Assembly (NCBI GenBank): GCA_937125395.1
Contig: CAKZLI010000003.1
Span: 95,635 to 159,634 of the forward strand
Reading direction: 5' to 3'
Source of the DNA: an uncultured Glaciecola sp.
GTDB lineage: Bacteria; Pseudomonadota; Gammaproteobacteria; Enterobacterales; Alteromonadaceae
Length of the DNA: 64,000 bases
Made by a program: the position numbers and the translations under genes
In this document: positions 55,431-64,000 of the stretch, piece by piece
How positions within the stretch are numbered: position 1 is the first letter of the stretch
Layout of the letters: each line of letters begins with the position of its first letter
Notes under the pieces: model-generated
The model's input: only the letters and a program-made list of their open reading frames with translations
Database searches by the model: none
What the model was told of the DNA's origin: nothing

Positions 55431-57362
55431 ATGACTTCTCCACTGACTCCCTCCGTTTGGGATAACGCTGCCGCTGACGCACTATATGGTATCTCTAAAT
55501 GGGGTGCTGGGTATTTTGCTATCAGTGATAAAGGTAATCTGTGCGTAACCCCGGATGTGAGTAAGCCACACATGCAAATTGATTTTGCCTCAGTGATTGA
55601 AGACATCCAATCGCAGCATATTCAATTTCCGGTTGTTGTGCGATTTCATGATGTGTTGCGTGCGCAAGTTGTGCAGCTTAATCAGGCATTTAACCATTGT
55701 ATTCAAGAGGCTGATTATAACGGCGCTTATCGTGGAGTCTACCCGGTAAAAGTGAATCAGATGCGTGAGGTGGTTGAAGAAATTGTCGATGCCGGTAAAG
55801 ATTATCATTATGGCTTAGAGGCGGGGTCAAAAGCAGAGCTTTTAACGGTCCTTGCGTATAATACCACTGCGGATGCATTGACGATCCTGAATGGGTATAA
55901 AGACGATGAATTTGTGCAGTTGGCTTTTTTGGCGCAAAAAATTGGTCGTAAAGTATTAATTGTCGTCGAAAAGTTTTCTGAGCTAAAAAGCATTGTGCGC
56001 ATTGCTAAAGAATTAGGCGAACAGCCCATGATTGGCCTTCGAGCTAAGATGAGTGTCAAAGGTCGAGGTAAGTGGGAAGGCAGTGGTGGTGATCGGGCTA
56101 AATTTGGACTGACCATTGCAGAAATTATTAATGCAGGCAAGTACTTGGCCCAAGAAAATATGGGCGATTGTCTAAAGCTGTTGCACTTTCATATTGGCAG
56201 TCAACTCACTGATATCAGAGCTGTCAAAGACGCAATCAATGAAGGCGCGTTAATCTATGCAGAGCTCCGGCATTTAGGGTTTAATTTGGAATATGTGGAT
56301 ATCGGTGGCGGATTAGGCATTGATTACGATGGTACTAAATCCACCAATGATTCGTCCCGTAATTACTCTATTGATGAATACGTTGCTGATGTAGTGTATG
56401 GCATGAAAGAAGTCTGTGATTTAGAAAAAGTGCCACACCCAACGTTAGTGAGTGAATCTGGTCGAGCCATTACTGCACATCATAGCTGTGTGATCACCGA
56501 AATAATGGGCGAAATACGTCCTGATTCAGCGCAAGTGGATTTGACTGTCGGTGCTGATGAACATGTGTTACTAACGAATATGCGTGAGCTAGCTTCGTCA
56601 CTTGAGTCAGCAACGAATTTACAAGAAGTCTTTAACGATGCCTCACAATACAAAGAACAAGCTAATTCGGCGTTCAAGTTGCGGGTAATTGGATTAACTG
56701 AGTTAGCACAAGTAGAAACCTTGTATTGGCAAATTATGCAACAGTTACAGCAGCGCTATACGGGTGCGGAGTTTGTTCCGGAAGAAATACAAGCATTAGC
56801 ATTTGATTTATCCAGTCAATATTTGTGTAATTTTTCGATCTTTCAATCTGCTGCAGATACCTGGGCGATTGACCAGATTTTACCTGTTGTGCCACTGACG
56901 CGCCTGAATGAAGTGCCAACGGTCAATTGTTCGCTGGTGGATATAACGTGTGATTCAGATGGTAAGATTGATCAGTTTGCTGTGGGTCGTGAAATCTCTA
57001 ATGTGCTACCGATGCACCCATTACGCGACAATGAAAAATACCACTTGGGTTTATTTTTAACCGGCGCTTACCAAGACGTCATGGGCGACATGCATAATTT
57101 ATTTGGTCGCTTAAATGAGGTGCATATTTTTAGTTATGACGATGATCCACAAGACTTTTATATTGAAGAAGTCGTGCAAGGTTCATCGGTCGAAAATGTT
57201 TTATCTGTGATGCAATATAACCCTCATTCAATGGCCATTGATGTAAAACGTTTGATTGATAAACGTGTTGCACAAGGACAAATGAATCCGCGTGAGGGTG
57301 TGCGTTGGACGGATTTTTATGAAGATTGTTTAAGAGGGTATACGTACCTTAAAACTGAGTAA
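55431..57362 (+). CDS. speA: Biosynthetic arginine decarboxylase
   Basis: SpeA makes agmatine from arginine for putrescine synthesis, using PLP. From the ATG at 55431 (AAAGG 8 nt upstream) the protein is 643 residues, a normal size. The PLP lysine is in YPVKVNQMREV (near 106); EAGSKAELL, HFHIGSQLTD and VDIGGGLGIDYDG are the fold-III signature blocks. A longer start at 55392 is unlikely. It is followed 2 nt later by the alkA-like gene. Confidence 0.96.
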   Translation: MTSPLTPSVWDNAAADALYGISKWGAGYFAISDKGNLCVTPDVSKPHMQIDFASVIEDIQSQHIQFPVVVRFHDVLRAQVVQLNQAFNHCIQEADYNGAYRGVYPVKVNQMREVVEEIVDAGKDYHYGLEAGSKAELLTVLAYNTTADALTILNGYKDDEFVQLAFLAQKIGRKVLIVVEKFSELKSIVRIAKELGEQPMIGLRAKMSVKGRGKWEGSGGDRAKFGLTIAEIINAGKYLAQENMGDCLKLLHFHIGSQLTDIRAVKDAINEGALIYAELRHLGFNLEYVDIGGGLGIDYDGTKSTNDSSRNYSIDEYVADVVYGMKEVCDLEKVPHPTLVSESGRAITAHHSCVITEIMGEIRPDSAQVDLTVGADEHVLLTNMRELASSLESATNLQEVFNDASQYKEQANSAFKLRVIGLTELAQVETLYWQIMQQLQQRYTGAEFVPEEIQALAFDLSSQYLCNFSIFQSAADTWAIDQILPVVPLTRLNEVPTVNCSLVDITCDSDGKIDQFAVGREISNVLPMHPLRDNEKYHLGLFLTGAYQDVMGDMHNLFGRLNEVHIFSYDDDPQDFYIEEVVQGSSVENVLSVMQYNPHSMAIDVKRLIDKRVAQGQMNPREGVRWTDFYEDCLRGYTYLKTE

Positions 57363-57364
57363 CA

Positions 57365-58237
57365 ATGACGGAATTTCTCAACGTCACACAACCTTATAAT
57401 TGGACGATGGTACAGGCATTTTTGTATCGTCGAGCCATTGCGGGCATTGAAACGTGTGAAGCGATGAGTTATTCGCGGTATTTTGATGAGACCGAATTCT
57501 ATGGACAGCAATCACTCAAAGGGCTTTCTACGGATTCGGTGACGTTATCCTCAAGTTGGTTTAAAGCCACATATCAACCTCAACAACAGCGCTTTCAGAT
57601 TGAATTACGACTACATGATCCTGATTGTCGTCAAGCAGTGTTAGCCAATATTGCACGTGTACTTGATGCTCATCAATCTATGCCGATGATTGAACAGGCC
57701 TTGCTTGATGCAGGTTTTACCTTGGCTGACGTGACGCCTGGGATACGCTTACCTGCAACATGGTCACCTTTTGAGGCATTGATCAGAGCGATTGTTGGGC
57801 AGCAAATAAGTGTGACCGGTGCGGTGAATATACTAAATAAATGGATTGGTTCGATCCGAGTTGCGACACCGAATATCAAGCACTTTCCTGTACCTCGTGA
57901 ATTAGCTGAAGCGTTGAGTCATGTTGATACACCCATATTACCGATGCCAAAAGCACGGCAACAAACCTTGTTAGCGGCTAGCCAATATGCACAAGATCAG
58001 GTATTGTCATCACAGGATAGTATTAACGCCCTGTTAGACATAAAAGGGATAGGTCCTTGGACGGTTAATTATGTGTTGATGCGCGGTTTATCTGCACCGG
58101 ATGTGTTTTTGCATAATGACCTAGTTGTCAAAAATCAACTAGCCCGTTTTGCGTTGGTATCACCTATTCGACCGGCATTGGCTGCGCCATGGCAAAGCTA
58201 TGTTTGTATCCAACTGTGGGAGCATGCCAATACATGA
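57365..58237 (+). CDS. alkA: DNA-3-methyladenine glycosylase II (AlkA-like)
   Basis: The 290-residue protein has an N-terminal AlkA domain and a helix-hairpin-helix DNA glycosylase core: FEALIRAIVGQQISV, LLDIKGIGPWTVNYVLMRG and the catalytic Asp in VFLHNDL. It removes alkylated bases from DNA. No Ada-type regulator domain is attached. Its stop overlaps the ogt start (ATGA), so the two repair genes are coupled. Confidence 0.93.
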   Translation: MTEFLNVTQPYNWTMVQAFLYRRAIAGIETCEAMSYSRYFDETEFYGQQSLKGLSTDSVTLSSSWFKATYQPQQQRFQIELRLHDPDCRQAVLANIARVLDAHQSMPMIEQALLDAGFTLADVTPGIRLPATWSPFEALIRAIVGQQISVTGAVNILNKWIGSIRVATPNIKHFPVPRELAEALSHVDTPILPMPKARQQTLLAASQYAQDQVLSSQDSINALLDIKGIGPWTVNYVLMRGLSAPDVFLHNDLVVKNQLARFALVSPIRPALAAPWQSYVCIQLWEHANT

Positions 58238-58740
58238 CACACCAATATCAACAATCAATCACAACCCCTTTGGGTGAGCTTGAGGTCTTGGCAAATGAGG
58301 CAGGGATCACCCATGTGCAATTTGTACAGCCCAACGATGCTGAGTTGCCTGCAAATTCATCAATACAGCCTTCTGCGCATGGCAATGCAATCACTGCGCT
58401 TGCTTGTCAGCAGTTAACTGAATATTTTGCTGGTCAGCGACATGATTTCTCATTACCGTTAGTGCCATCAGGTACCGCTTATCAACAACGTGTGTGGGCA
58501 GCTTTATTGACTATCCCTTACGGCACAACATGCAGTTATATTGATATTGCGATGCAAATTGATCAACCAACAGGATCACGGTCAGTAGGCATGGCAAATA
58601 GTAAAAATCCACTCGGGATAGTCATTCCTTGCCACCGAGTTATCGGCAAAAATGGCACATTAACAGGATACGCAGGGGGCTTAGATAAAAAGTCTTGGCT
58701 GCTTAATCATGAATCCTCCGATTTTACATTAACAAGTTGA
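58234..58740 (+). CDS. ogt: Methylated-DNA-protein cysteine methyltransferase
   Basis: From ATG 58234 (overlapping the alkA stop) the protein is 168 residues. The acceptor Cys lies in VIPCHRVIGKNGTLTGYAGG, with the recognition helix SRSVGMANSKNPLG before it. It removes alkyl groups from O6-alkylguanine in one suicide reaction. With alkA it forms an alkylation-repair pair. Confidence 0.96.
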   Translation: MTHQYQQSITTPLGELEVLANEAGITHVQFVQPNDAELPANSSIQPSAHGNAITALACQQLTEYFAGQRHDFSLPLVPSGTAYQQRVWAALLTIPYGTTCSYIDIAMQIDQPTGSRSVGMANSKNPLGIVIPCHRVIGKNGTLTGYAGGLDKKSWLLNHESSDFTLTS

Positions 58741-58747
58741 TTATCCA

Positions 58748-59647
58748 TTGCCGTTTAAATATGTAGTTGAATTAATGTTATTAGCCGCCATCTGGGGTTC
58801 GTCGTTCATGTTAATGCGCATTACGGCACCTGATTTTGGTATATGGGCAGTGGTTGAACTGCGCGCATTGTTGGCGACAATGGTGTTACTGCCATTTGTT
58901 ATCGCTAAGCGGCAACTCGGAGATATTTTGGTATTTGCCAAACCGATTTTTGTGGTAGCACTGACTAATACTGCCATCCCATTTAGTTTATTTACTTATG
59001 GTAGTTTGCATTTACCTTCGGCGTTGACGGCGTTATTAAACGGGACGGCCCCGATGTTCGGCGCGTTACTTGCTTGGTTGTGGCTCAAAGAGTCGATGAC
59101 TCATTTAGCTAAATTGGGATTTGTTTGCGGCTTTGTTGGTGTTTACTTACTTAGCTATGAGACTTTGAACTTTCAAGGGGTAAGTTTAATACCAGTGCTT
59201 GCCTGTCTGGTTGCAACATTTGGTTATGGGTATGCTATTTGTTACATCAAGCGTCATTTGGCGCAGGCGAAGCCGCTGGCAATTGCTGCGGGTAGCCAAG
59301 CGATTTCAGCACTTGTATTGTTGCCAATGGCATTGTATTTCCCTATGCCAGGGACACCGGATCTAAACAGTTGGCTCGCTGTCGGCTTCTTAGCGATCGT
59401 GTGCACTGGTGTGGCGTATATGATGTATTTTCATTTGATCGTCAATATCGGTCCGTCCAAAGCGATTTATGTCGGGTATTTAGTGCCGATGTTTGGCTTG
59501 ATTTGGGGCGCATTAATGTTGGATGAAACCATCTCAAGCTTCATGATTGCCGGTGGAGCGACTATTTTATTTGGTATCGGGTTGACCTCCGGTGCAATTA
59601 CATTCAAGCGGCGTAAACACTCGCAACAGATCGATTCTGCTTCATAA
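58748..59647 (+). CDS. EamA-family (DMT) membrane transporter
   Basis: A 299-residue protein with ten predicted helices in two EamA repeats (AAIWGSSFMLMRI at the start; LVPMFGLIWGALMLDETIS near the end). Members export metabolites or amino acids; the substrate is unknown. The predicted start is TTG at 58748, 8 nt after ogt; the next in-frame ATG is at 58775 and cuts into the first helix. The ribosome site is weak. Confidence 0.88.
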   Translation: MPFKYVVELMLLAAIWGSSFMLMRITAPDFGIWAVVELRALLATMVLLPFVIAKRQLGDILVFAKPIFVVALTNTAIPFSLFTYGSLHLPSALTALLNGTAPMFGALLAWLWLKESMTHLAKLGFVCGFVGVYLLSYETLNFQGVSLIPVLACLVATFGYGYAICYIKRHLAQAKPLAIAAGSQAISALVLLPMALYFPMPGTPDLNSWLAVGFLAIVCTGVAYMMYFHLIVNIGPSKAIYVGYLVPMFGLIWGALMLDETISSFMIAGGATILFGIGLTSGAITFKRRKHSQQIDSAS

Positions 59648-59751
59648 CGCAGGGTATTTAATTTGGTGGTGGCGACTTCTTCATTTAAAGCCGTGGCTCT
59701 AGTCCGGGTTTTTTGATATATTTTCGCCAATTATTTTATAAAGGACTTATT

Positions 59752-61122
59752 ATGGCATTGTCTGTCGTGATTCTTGCTGCTGGTAAAGGCACAAGAATGC
59801 AATCTTCTCTTCCCAAAGTACTTCATCCAATTGGCGGTGTGCCAATGGTGCAACGCATTATCAATACCGTAAATGAATTAGGTGCTAATTCGATTAATCT
59901 GGTCTATGGCCACGGAGCTGACTTACTCAAAACTGCTTTATCAGACAACGCATTAAATTGGTGTTTACAGGCGGAGCAATTAGGGACAGGACATGCCGTG
60001 CAACAAGCGGCTGAATATATTAATCCAGAAGATGATGTCCTTGTTTTGGTCGGTGATGCTCCGTTGATAAAGGCGGATACCTTACGCAAACTACATGCGG
60101 TAAAAGCTAACGCCGATGTGGCATTGTTAACGGTAAACTTAGACGACCCAACTGGGATGGGACGGATTATTCGCGATGCCAGTGGCGACAATATTACGGC
60201 GATTGTTGAGCACAAAGATGCGACTGAGGCGCAGCGCGAAATTGCTGAAATCAACACCGGTGTCATGATCCTCAATGGCGCAGATCTACTCGGTTGGTTG
60301 GACGGATTAGAAAATAACAATGCCCAAGGCGAGTTTTACCTTACTGACGTGATTGCGATGGCGGCGGCTCAAGGTAAATCTATCCACTCCGCACAACCTG
60401 AGTCTGCGGTTGAGGTAGAAGGGGTGAATAACCGTGTGCATTTGGCAAAACTTGAGCGAGCGCTACAATTAGACAATGCACAACAAGCGATGTTGGCAGG
60501 GGCAACCTTAGCGGATCCGGCACGCTTTGATGTACGCGGTGAGTTAACCGTGGGTAATGATGTCTTTATTGATGTGAACTGCGTGTTTGAAGGCACAGTG
60601 ACACTAGGCAATAATGTTCGTATCGGTCAAAACTGTTTATTACAACATTGTACCATTGCTGATGATACCGTTATTGAAGCTAACTCGATTATTCAAAATG
60701 CGCAGGTGGGTGAAGCCTGCCAAGTGGGGCCTTATGCGCGTTTACGTCCAGGTTCGGTATTATCCAAAAAAGCCAAAGTCGGTAATTTTGTTGAAATGAA
60801 AAAAACCACATTAGGGGAAGGCGCAAAAGCCAATCACTTGACCTACTTGGGTGATGCGATAGTCGGTGCAAATGCTAATATCGGGGCAGGTACCATTACC
60901 TGTAATTATGACGGCGTGAATAAATCGCAAACACTGATTGGCGCAAATGCGTTTATTGGTTCAAACAGCTCGTTAGTTGCGCCAGTAACGATAGGCGATA
61001 CTGCCACCATTGGTGCGGGTTCAGTGGTAACAAAAGACGTTGAAGATGATGCGCTGGCGATTGCTCGTGCCAAGCAACGTCATTTAACTGGCTGGGAACG
61101 TCCAACTAAGAAAATGACTTAG
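59752..61122 (+). CDS. glmU: Bifunctional GlcNAc-1-P uridyltransferase/GlcN-1-P acetyltransferase
   Basis: GlmU makes UDP-GlcNAc for cell wall and LPS. The 456-residue protein starts MALSVVILAAGKGTRMQSSL (nucleotidyl-transferase signature, AAGGA upstream) and its C-terminal half is a left-handed hexapeptide helix with PYARLRPGSVL, VEMKKTTLGEGAKANHLTY and GAGTITCNYDG. It is upstream of a DeoR-type regulator and glmS. Confidence 0.98.
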   Translation: MALSVVILAAGKGTRMQSSLPKVLHPIGGVPMVQRIINTVNELGANSINLVYGHGADLLKTALSDNALNWCLQAEQLGTGHAVQQAAEYINPEDDVLVLVGDAPLIKADTLRKLHAVKANADVALLTVNLDDPTGMGRIIRDASGDNITAIVEHKDATEAQREIAEINTGVMILNGADLLGWLDGLENNNAQGEFYLTDVIAMAAAQGKSIHSAQPESAVEVEGVNNRVHLAKLERALQLDNAQQAMLAGATLADPARFDVRGELTVGNDVFIDVNCVFEGTVTLGNNVRIGQNCLLQHCTIADDTVIEANSIIQNAQVGEACQVGPYARLRPGSVLSKKAKVGNFVEMKKTTLGEGAKANHLTYLGDAIVGANANIGAGTITCNYDGVNKSQTLIGANAFIGSNSSLVAPVTIGDTATIGAGSVVTKDVEDDALAIARAKQRHLTGWERPTKKMT

Positions 61123-61148
61123 GTAAATAATATTGTGTTTTTGACATT

Positions 61149-61190
61149 ATAAGTTATAATTCGAAACTTATCCGTCAATATGAAACTTAT
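61149..61190 (+). promoter_or_regulatory. Three half-site repeats upstream of the DeoR-family gene
   Basis: ATAAGTT (61149-61155) faces AACTTAT (61165-61171), and a third copy AACTTAT is at 61184-61190; the last two lie in the longer direct repeat GAAACTTAT. TTGACA at 61141 and TATAAT at 61155-61160 are close by. This looks like an operator for the regulator that follows. Confidence 0.5.
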
Positions 61191-61192
61191 AG

Positions 61193-62056
61193 ATGTCACG
61201 CAATCCCCAGCGCGCTAACAACAATTTACAGTACATTACAGATGAGTTAGCCGCAAATGGTAGGGTTAGCGTGGGTGAGTTAGCCAACTCACTTTCTGTC
61301 TCTGAGGTTTCGATTCGAAAGTATTTGACAACATTAGAGCAGCAAGGCGTTTTAATTCGTACTCATGGCGGCGCTGTAATCAATACCAATGCCTCCGATG
61401 TTGCATTAGTAAGTTCATCAACAAGTTCACCAACAGGTTCTTCTTCACGCTCGACATCAATCGAATCAGCTTCATCTTTATCTCAACCGGCAATCGTTGA
61501 TAACGATCCGTGCAAACAAGCAATTGCAGCAAAAGCAGCTGAATTAATTCGCCCTTTTTCGCGTATTGTAGTGGATAGCGGTAGTACGACGGCACATCTT
61601 TTACCTTATTTACAAACCATAGAGGGAATCGTCGTGATGACGAATTCCTTACCGATTGCGACGGCGCTAACGCAAAAAAGCCACAACGCGACGGTATTGA
61701 TGAGCGGCGGTACTTGGGATCCTTTATCGCAATCTTTTCAAGGGCAAATGTCTGAAAAGATGATTGCGTCTTATAATTTTGAAATGGCGTTTGTGGGTGC
61801 GTCGGGATTAGATCTTACCAAAGGCACGACGACCTTTCATGAGTTGACCAAACTCAGCCAAGTCATGAGCGATGCGGCTGAACAGACTATTGTGCTCGCT
61901 CAATCCGATAAATTATTTAAAAAAATGCCAAATATTGAACTCTCGTGGGACAAGATCTCGACGTTAGTGACCGATAACTTATTAAATGATGACGCACAGC
62001 GTCATATACAAAACTATGGTGTGCAGGTTATCTGTACACCGCCAATGGAGAAATAA
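61193..62056 (+). CDS. DeoR-family regulator of glmS (GlmR-like)
   Basis: The 287-residue protein has an N-terminal DeoR helix-turn-helix ([20 protein letters not shown], ending IRTHGGAV) and a C-terminal sugar-phosphate-sensing domain ([33 protein letters not shown]). A Ser/Thr-rich insertion (about 66-98) separates the two, longer than usual. It is 3 nt before glmS, the position of GlmR/NagR-like repressors responding to amino-sugar phosphates. ATG 61193 has a weak ribosome site. Confidence 0.87.
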   Translation: MSRNPQRANNNLQYITDELAANGRVSVGELANSLSVSEVSIRKYLTTLEQQGVLIRTHGGAVINTNASDVALVSSSTSSPTGSSSRSTSIESASSLSQPAIVDNDPCKQAIAAKAAELIRPFSRIVVDSGSTTAHLLPYLQTIEGIVVMTNSLPIATALTQKSHNATVLMSGGTWDPLSQSFQGQMSEKMIASYNFEMAFVGASGLDLTKGTTTFHELTKLSQVMSDAAEQTIVLAQSDKLFKKMPNIELSWDKISTLVTDNLLNDDAQRHIQNYGVQVICTPPMEK

Positions 62057-62058
62057 GC

Positions 62059-63891
62059 ATGTGTGGAATAGTGGGCGCTGTCGCCGAACGTAATGTAGTT
62101 GAAATTTTAATTGAAGGACTAAAACGCCTAGAATACCGCGGCTATGATTCAGCGGGCGTGGCGCTATTAACTGATCAAGGCGAATTTTCGCGCGTGCGTC
62201 GCATTGGTAAAGTGCAAGCATTAGCCGATGCGATTACCGATGACAATGGTAAAGGCACCACAGGGATCGCCCATACACGTTGGGCGACTCATGGCGGCGT
62301 GACTGAAAACAACGCCCATCCTCATGCATCATCTGATCGTATTGCGGTAGTGCATAACGGGATTATTGAGAATTTTGCTGATTTGCGAATGCGTTTACGC
62401 GACAAAGGCTACACGATTAGCACTGATACCGACACAGAAACGATTGCTCATACGGTTCATTCGTTATTAGAAGCACACGATTCATTATTAGGTGCCGTGC
62501 AAGAGGCGGTATCACAATTTCATGGTGCGTACGGGACTGTGATTATGGATCGAGAAGATCCTTCTCGCGTGATTGTTGCCCGTTCAGGTAGTCCATTAGT
62601 GATTGGTTTAGGTGTGGGTGAAAACTTCATTGCCTCTGACCAAATGGCACTGTTACCGGTGACACGTCGATTTATTTTCCTAGAAGAAGGCGATGTTGCT
62701 GAGATCACGCGTCGCGAAGTCAATATCTTTGATGTGGATGGCCATCCTGTGGTGCGTGAAATTGTTGAATCAACTGTTGAGCACGATGCGGGAGACAAAG
62801 CCGGCTATCGTCATTATATGCTTAAAGAAATCTATGAACAGCCTACGGTAGTGCGTAATGCATTAGCAGGGCGGGTAAGCTTAGATGGATTAGTTCCGGG
62901 TATTTTTGGTGACAATGCGGATGCATTATTGAGTCAAATTAAGCATGTCCAGATTATCGCATGTGGTACGTCGTATCATGCAGGCATGACGGCTCGTTAT
63001 TGGTTAGAACAATACGCGAATGTGTCGTGTAACGTAGAGATTGCTTCTGAGTTTAGATACCGCAAATCAGTGGTGCATCCAAATAGTTTGTTGGTGACGA
63101 TTTCTCAATCAGGCGAAACGGCAGATACATTAGCAGCGCTACGTTTAGCCAAAGAGCTAGGCTATACCTCTAGTTTAACGATTTGTAATGTGGCAGGTTC
63201 ATCATTGGTGCGTGAGTCGGATATGGCTTTCATGACCAAAGCCGGTGCAGAGATTGGTGTGGCATCAACGAAAGCGTTTACCACTCAATTAGGGGCGTTT
63301 TTAATGCTGACATTAGCCTTAGGTCAGCACAATGGCATGAGTGATGTTGACCGTACCGATATCCTAACGGGACTACAAAGTTTACCGGCGAAGTTAGAAG
63401 AAACGTTAGAATTAGCACAAGAAATCGAAGATTTAGCGGAAGAATTTGCCGATAAACACCATTCATTGTTTTTAGGGCGTGGCGAACAGTATCCCATTGC
63501 GATGGAAGGGGCGTTAAAACTCAAAGAAATCTCATACATCCATGCAGAAGCTTATGCTTCGGGTGAGTTAAAACATGGTCCGTTGGCATTAATTGATGAT
63601 GAAATGCCCGTGATTGTGGTTGCACCCAACAATGAATTATTAGAAAAACTCAAATCCAACGTCGAAGAAGTCCGTGCTCGTGGCGGGATTATGTATGTCT
63701 TTGCAGATAAAGACGCACACTTTGAGTCAGATGAAACGATGCGTGTGATCAATGTGCCTCATTGCGCGGCATCGGTTGCGCCTATCGTGTACACACTACC
63801 ATTACAGTTATTGTCTTATTATGTGGCATTAATTAAAGGTACGGACGTGGATCAGCCGCGGAATTTGGCCAAGTCTGTTACGGTGGAGTAA
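62059..63891 (+). CDS. glmS: Glutamine-fructose-6-phosphate aminotransferase
   Basis: GlmS makes glucosamine-6-phosphate from fructose-6-phosphate and glutamine. The 610-residue protein begins [20 protein letters not shown] (Cys2 nucleophile of the glutaminase) and has two SIS domains ([27 protein letters not shown]) and the C-terminal block [13 protein letters not shown]. The 3' end of this gene is the target recognised by TnsD in Tn7, and a Tn7-like end follows 25 bp after the stop. Confidence 0.98.
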   Translation: MCGIVGAVAERNVVEILIEGLKRLEYRGYDSAGVALLTDQGEFSRVRRIGKVQALADAITDDNGKGTTGIAHTRWATHGGVTENNAHPHASSDRIAVVHNGIIENFADLRMRLRDKGYTISTDTDTETIAHTVHSLLEAHDSLLGAVQEAVSQFHGAYGTVIMDREDPSRVIVARSGSPLVIGLGVGENFIASDQMALLPVTRRFIFLEEGDVAEITRREVNIFDVDGHPVVREIVESTVEHDAGDKAGYRHYMLKEIYEQPTVVRNALAGRVSLDGLVPGIFGDNADALLSQIKHVQIIACGTSYHAGMTARYWLEQYANVSCNVEIASEFRYRKSVVHPNSLLVTISQSGETADTLAALRLAKELGYTSSLTICNVAGSSLVRESDMAFMTKAGAEIGVASTKAFTTQLGAFLMLTLALGQHNGMSDVDRTDILTGLQSLPAKLEETLELAQEIEDLAEEFADKHHSLFLGRGEQYPIAMEGALKLKEISYIHAEAYASGELKHGPLALIDDEMPVIVVAPNNELLEKLKSNVEEVRARGGIMYVFADKDAHFESDETMRVINVPHCAASVAPIVYTLPLQLLSYYVALIKGTDVDQPRNLAKSVTVE

Positions 63892-63916
63892 GTTTCGTAT
63901 AGTATTTAATGTAGAA
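63856..63916 (+). other. attTn7 region: glmS 3' end and insertion point
   Basis: The last glmS codons ([13 protein letters not shown]) form the conserved TnsD recognition region. The insertion point lies 25 bp after the stop. The 5 bp before the element, TAGAA (63912-63916), should be the target duplication repeated at its far end. Confidence 0.75.
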
Positions 63917-64000
63917 TGTAGAGCGACAATAAAGTATCATACTAAACAATAAAGTATCATACTTTACAAAATAGTATCATACTATTGAGACTTGAGTTAT
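63917..64000 (-). mobile_element. Right end of a Tn7-like transposon (partial, runs off the window)
   Basis: The terminus starts TGTAGAGC, like the TGTGGGCG end of Tn7. It is followed by GACAATAAAGTATCATACT (63925-63943), AACAATAAAGTATCATACT (63945-63963) and TACAAAATAGTATCATACT (63965-63983). The spacing is exactly 20 bp. Each resembles the Tn7 TnsB site (ACAATAAAGT...AACT). Tn7 inserts with its right end toward glmS, as here. Transposition and cargo genes lie beyond the edge. Confidence 0.87.

Noticed and set aside
59467..59730. Minus-strand frame in the transporter 3' end
   Set aside because: Antisense shadow of the EamA gene without a ribosome site.
63926..63983. Short repeats after glmS as a CRISPR array or operator array
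   Set aside because: The unit is 20 bp with no unique spacers. The TGT terminus and 25-bp offset from glmS fit Tn7 ends much better.

Overview
The window looks like chromosomal DNA from a marine heterotrophic gammaproteobacterium, most likely in Alteromonadales; the genus cannot be read from the sequence. The evidence is the prmA-dusB-fis-purH-purD block, the aroQ-accB-accC block, glmU-glmR-glmS, a large TonB-dependent receptor, a D-lactate dehydrogenase of the large FAD/Fe-S type, and moderate to low GC throughout. No tRNA, rRNA or CRISPR array was seen.

Layout. 1-7.7 kb (minus strand): the N-terminal part of envZ, ompR, a phosphoribulokinase, purD, purH, fis, dusB and prmA. 7.7-15.5 kb: an S10 carboxypeptidase, DUF1272, a response-regulator/GGDEF protein, a HiPIP, a flavin-reductase-like protein, a CPXCG zinc-ribbon protein, a VRR-NUC/DnaQ fusion nuclease and two small conserved proteins. 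15.5-23.4 kb: a D-lactate dehydrogenase with a divergent LysR gene, a DcaP-like porin, and an AraC regulator divergent from a desaturase-ferredoxin fusion; the gap between the last two holds four operator-like repeats exactly 21 bp apart. 23.4-28.3 kb: aroQ-accB-accC, then an H-NOX heme sensor divergent from a REC-REC-GGDEF protein. 28.3-37.3 kb: one chemotaxis operon in the order cheZ-like, cheY, cheA, cheW, MCP, cheR, cheD, cheB. 37.3-43.6 kb: dsbD, fxsA, an amidohydrolase, and groES-groEL behind a clear sigma-32-type promoter.

43.6-47.1 kb is a group II intron that appears to sit inside the groEL stop codon. The intron's first base completes TAG and the first 3' exon base would restore TAA after splicing. 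It encodes a reverse transcriptase/HNH maturase and, unusually, a second small membrane-protein gene before domain V. Its 5' part is about 580 nt longer than expected and carries strong hairpins and a second possible 5' end.

47.3-52.5 kb: a TonB-dependent receptor facing a HIBADH-family reductase and a KdgF-like cupin, which together suggest uptake and breakdown of uronate oligosaccharides such as alginate or pectin. 52.6-59.7 kb: a small conserved protein with an overlapping rhomboid protease, a double cupin, a response regulator with a dead GGDEF domain, speA, alkA-ogt and a DMT-family exporter. 59.7-63.9 kb: glmU, a DeoR-family regulator and glmS.

The last 84 bases are the most notable find. 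Exactly 25 bp after the glmS stop there is a Tn7-type terminus (TGTAG...) followed by three TnsB-site-like repeats at 20-bp spacing. The window therefore stops just inside the right end of a Tn7-like transposon at attTn7, and its transposase and cargo lie beyond the edge.
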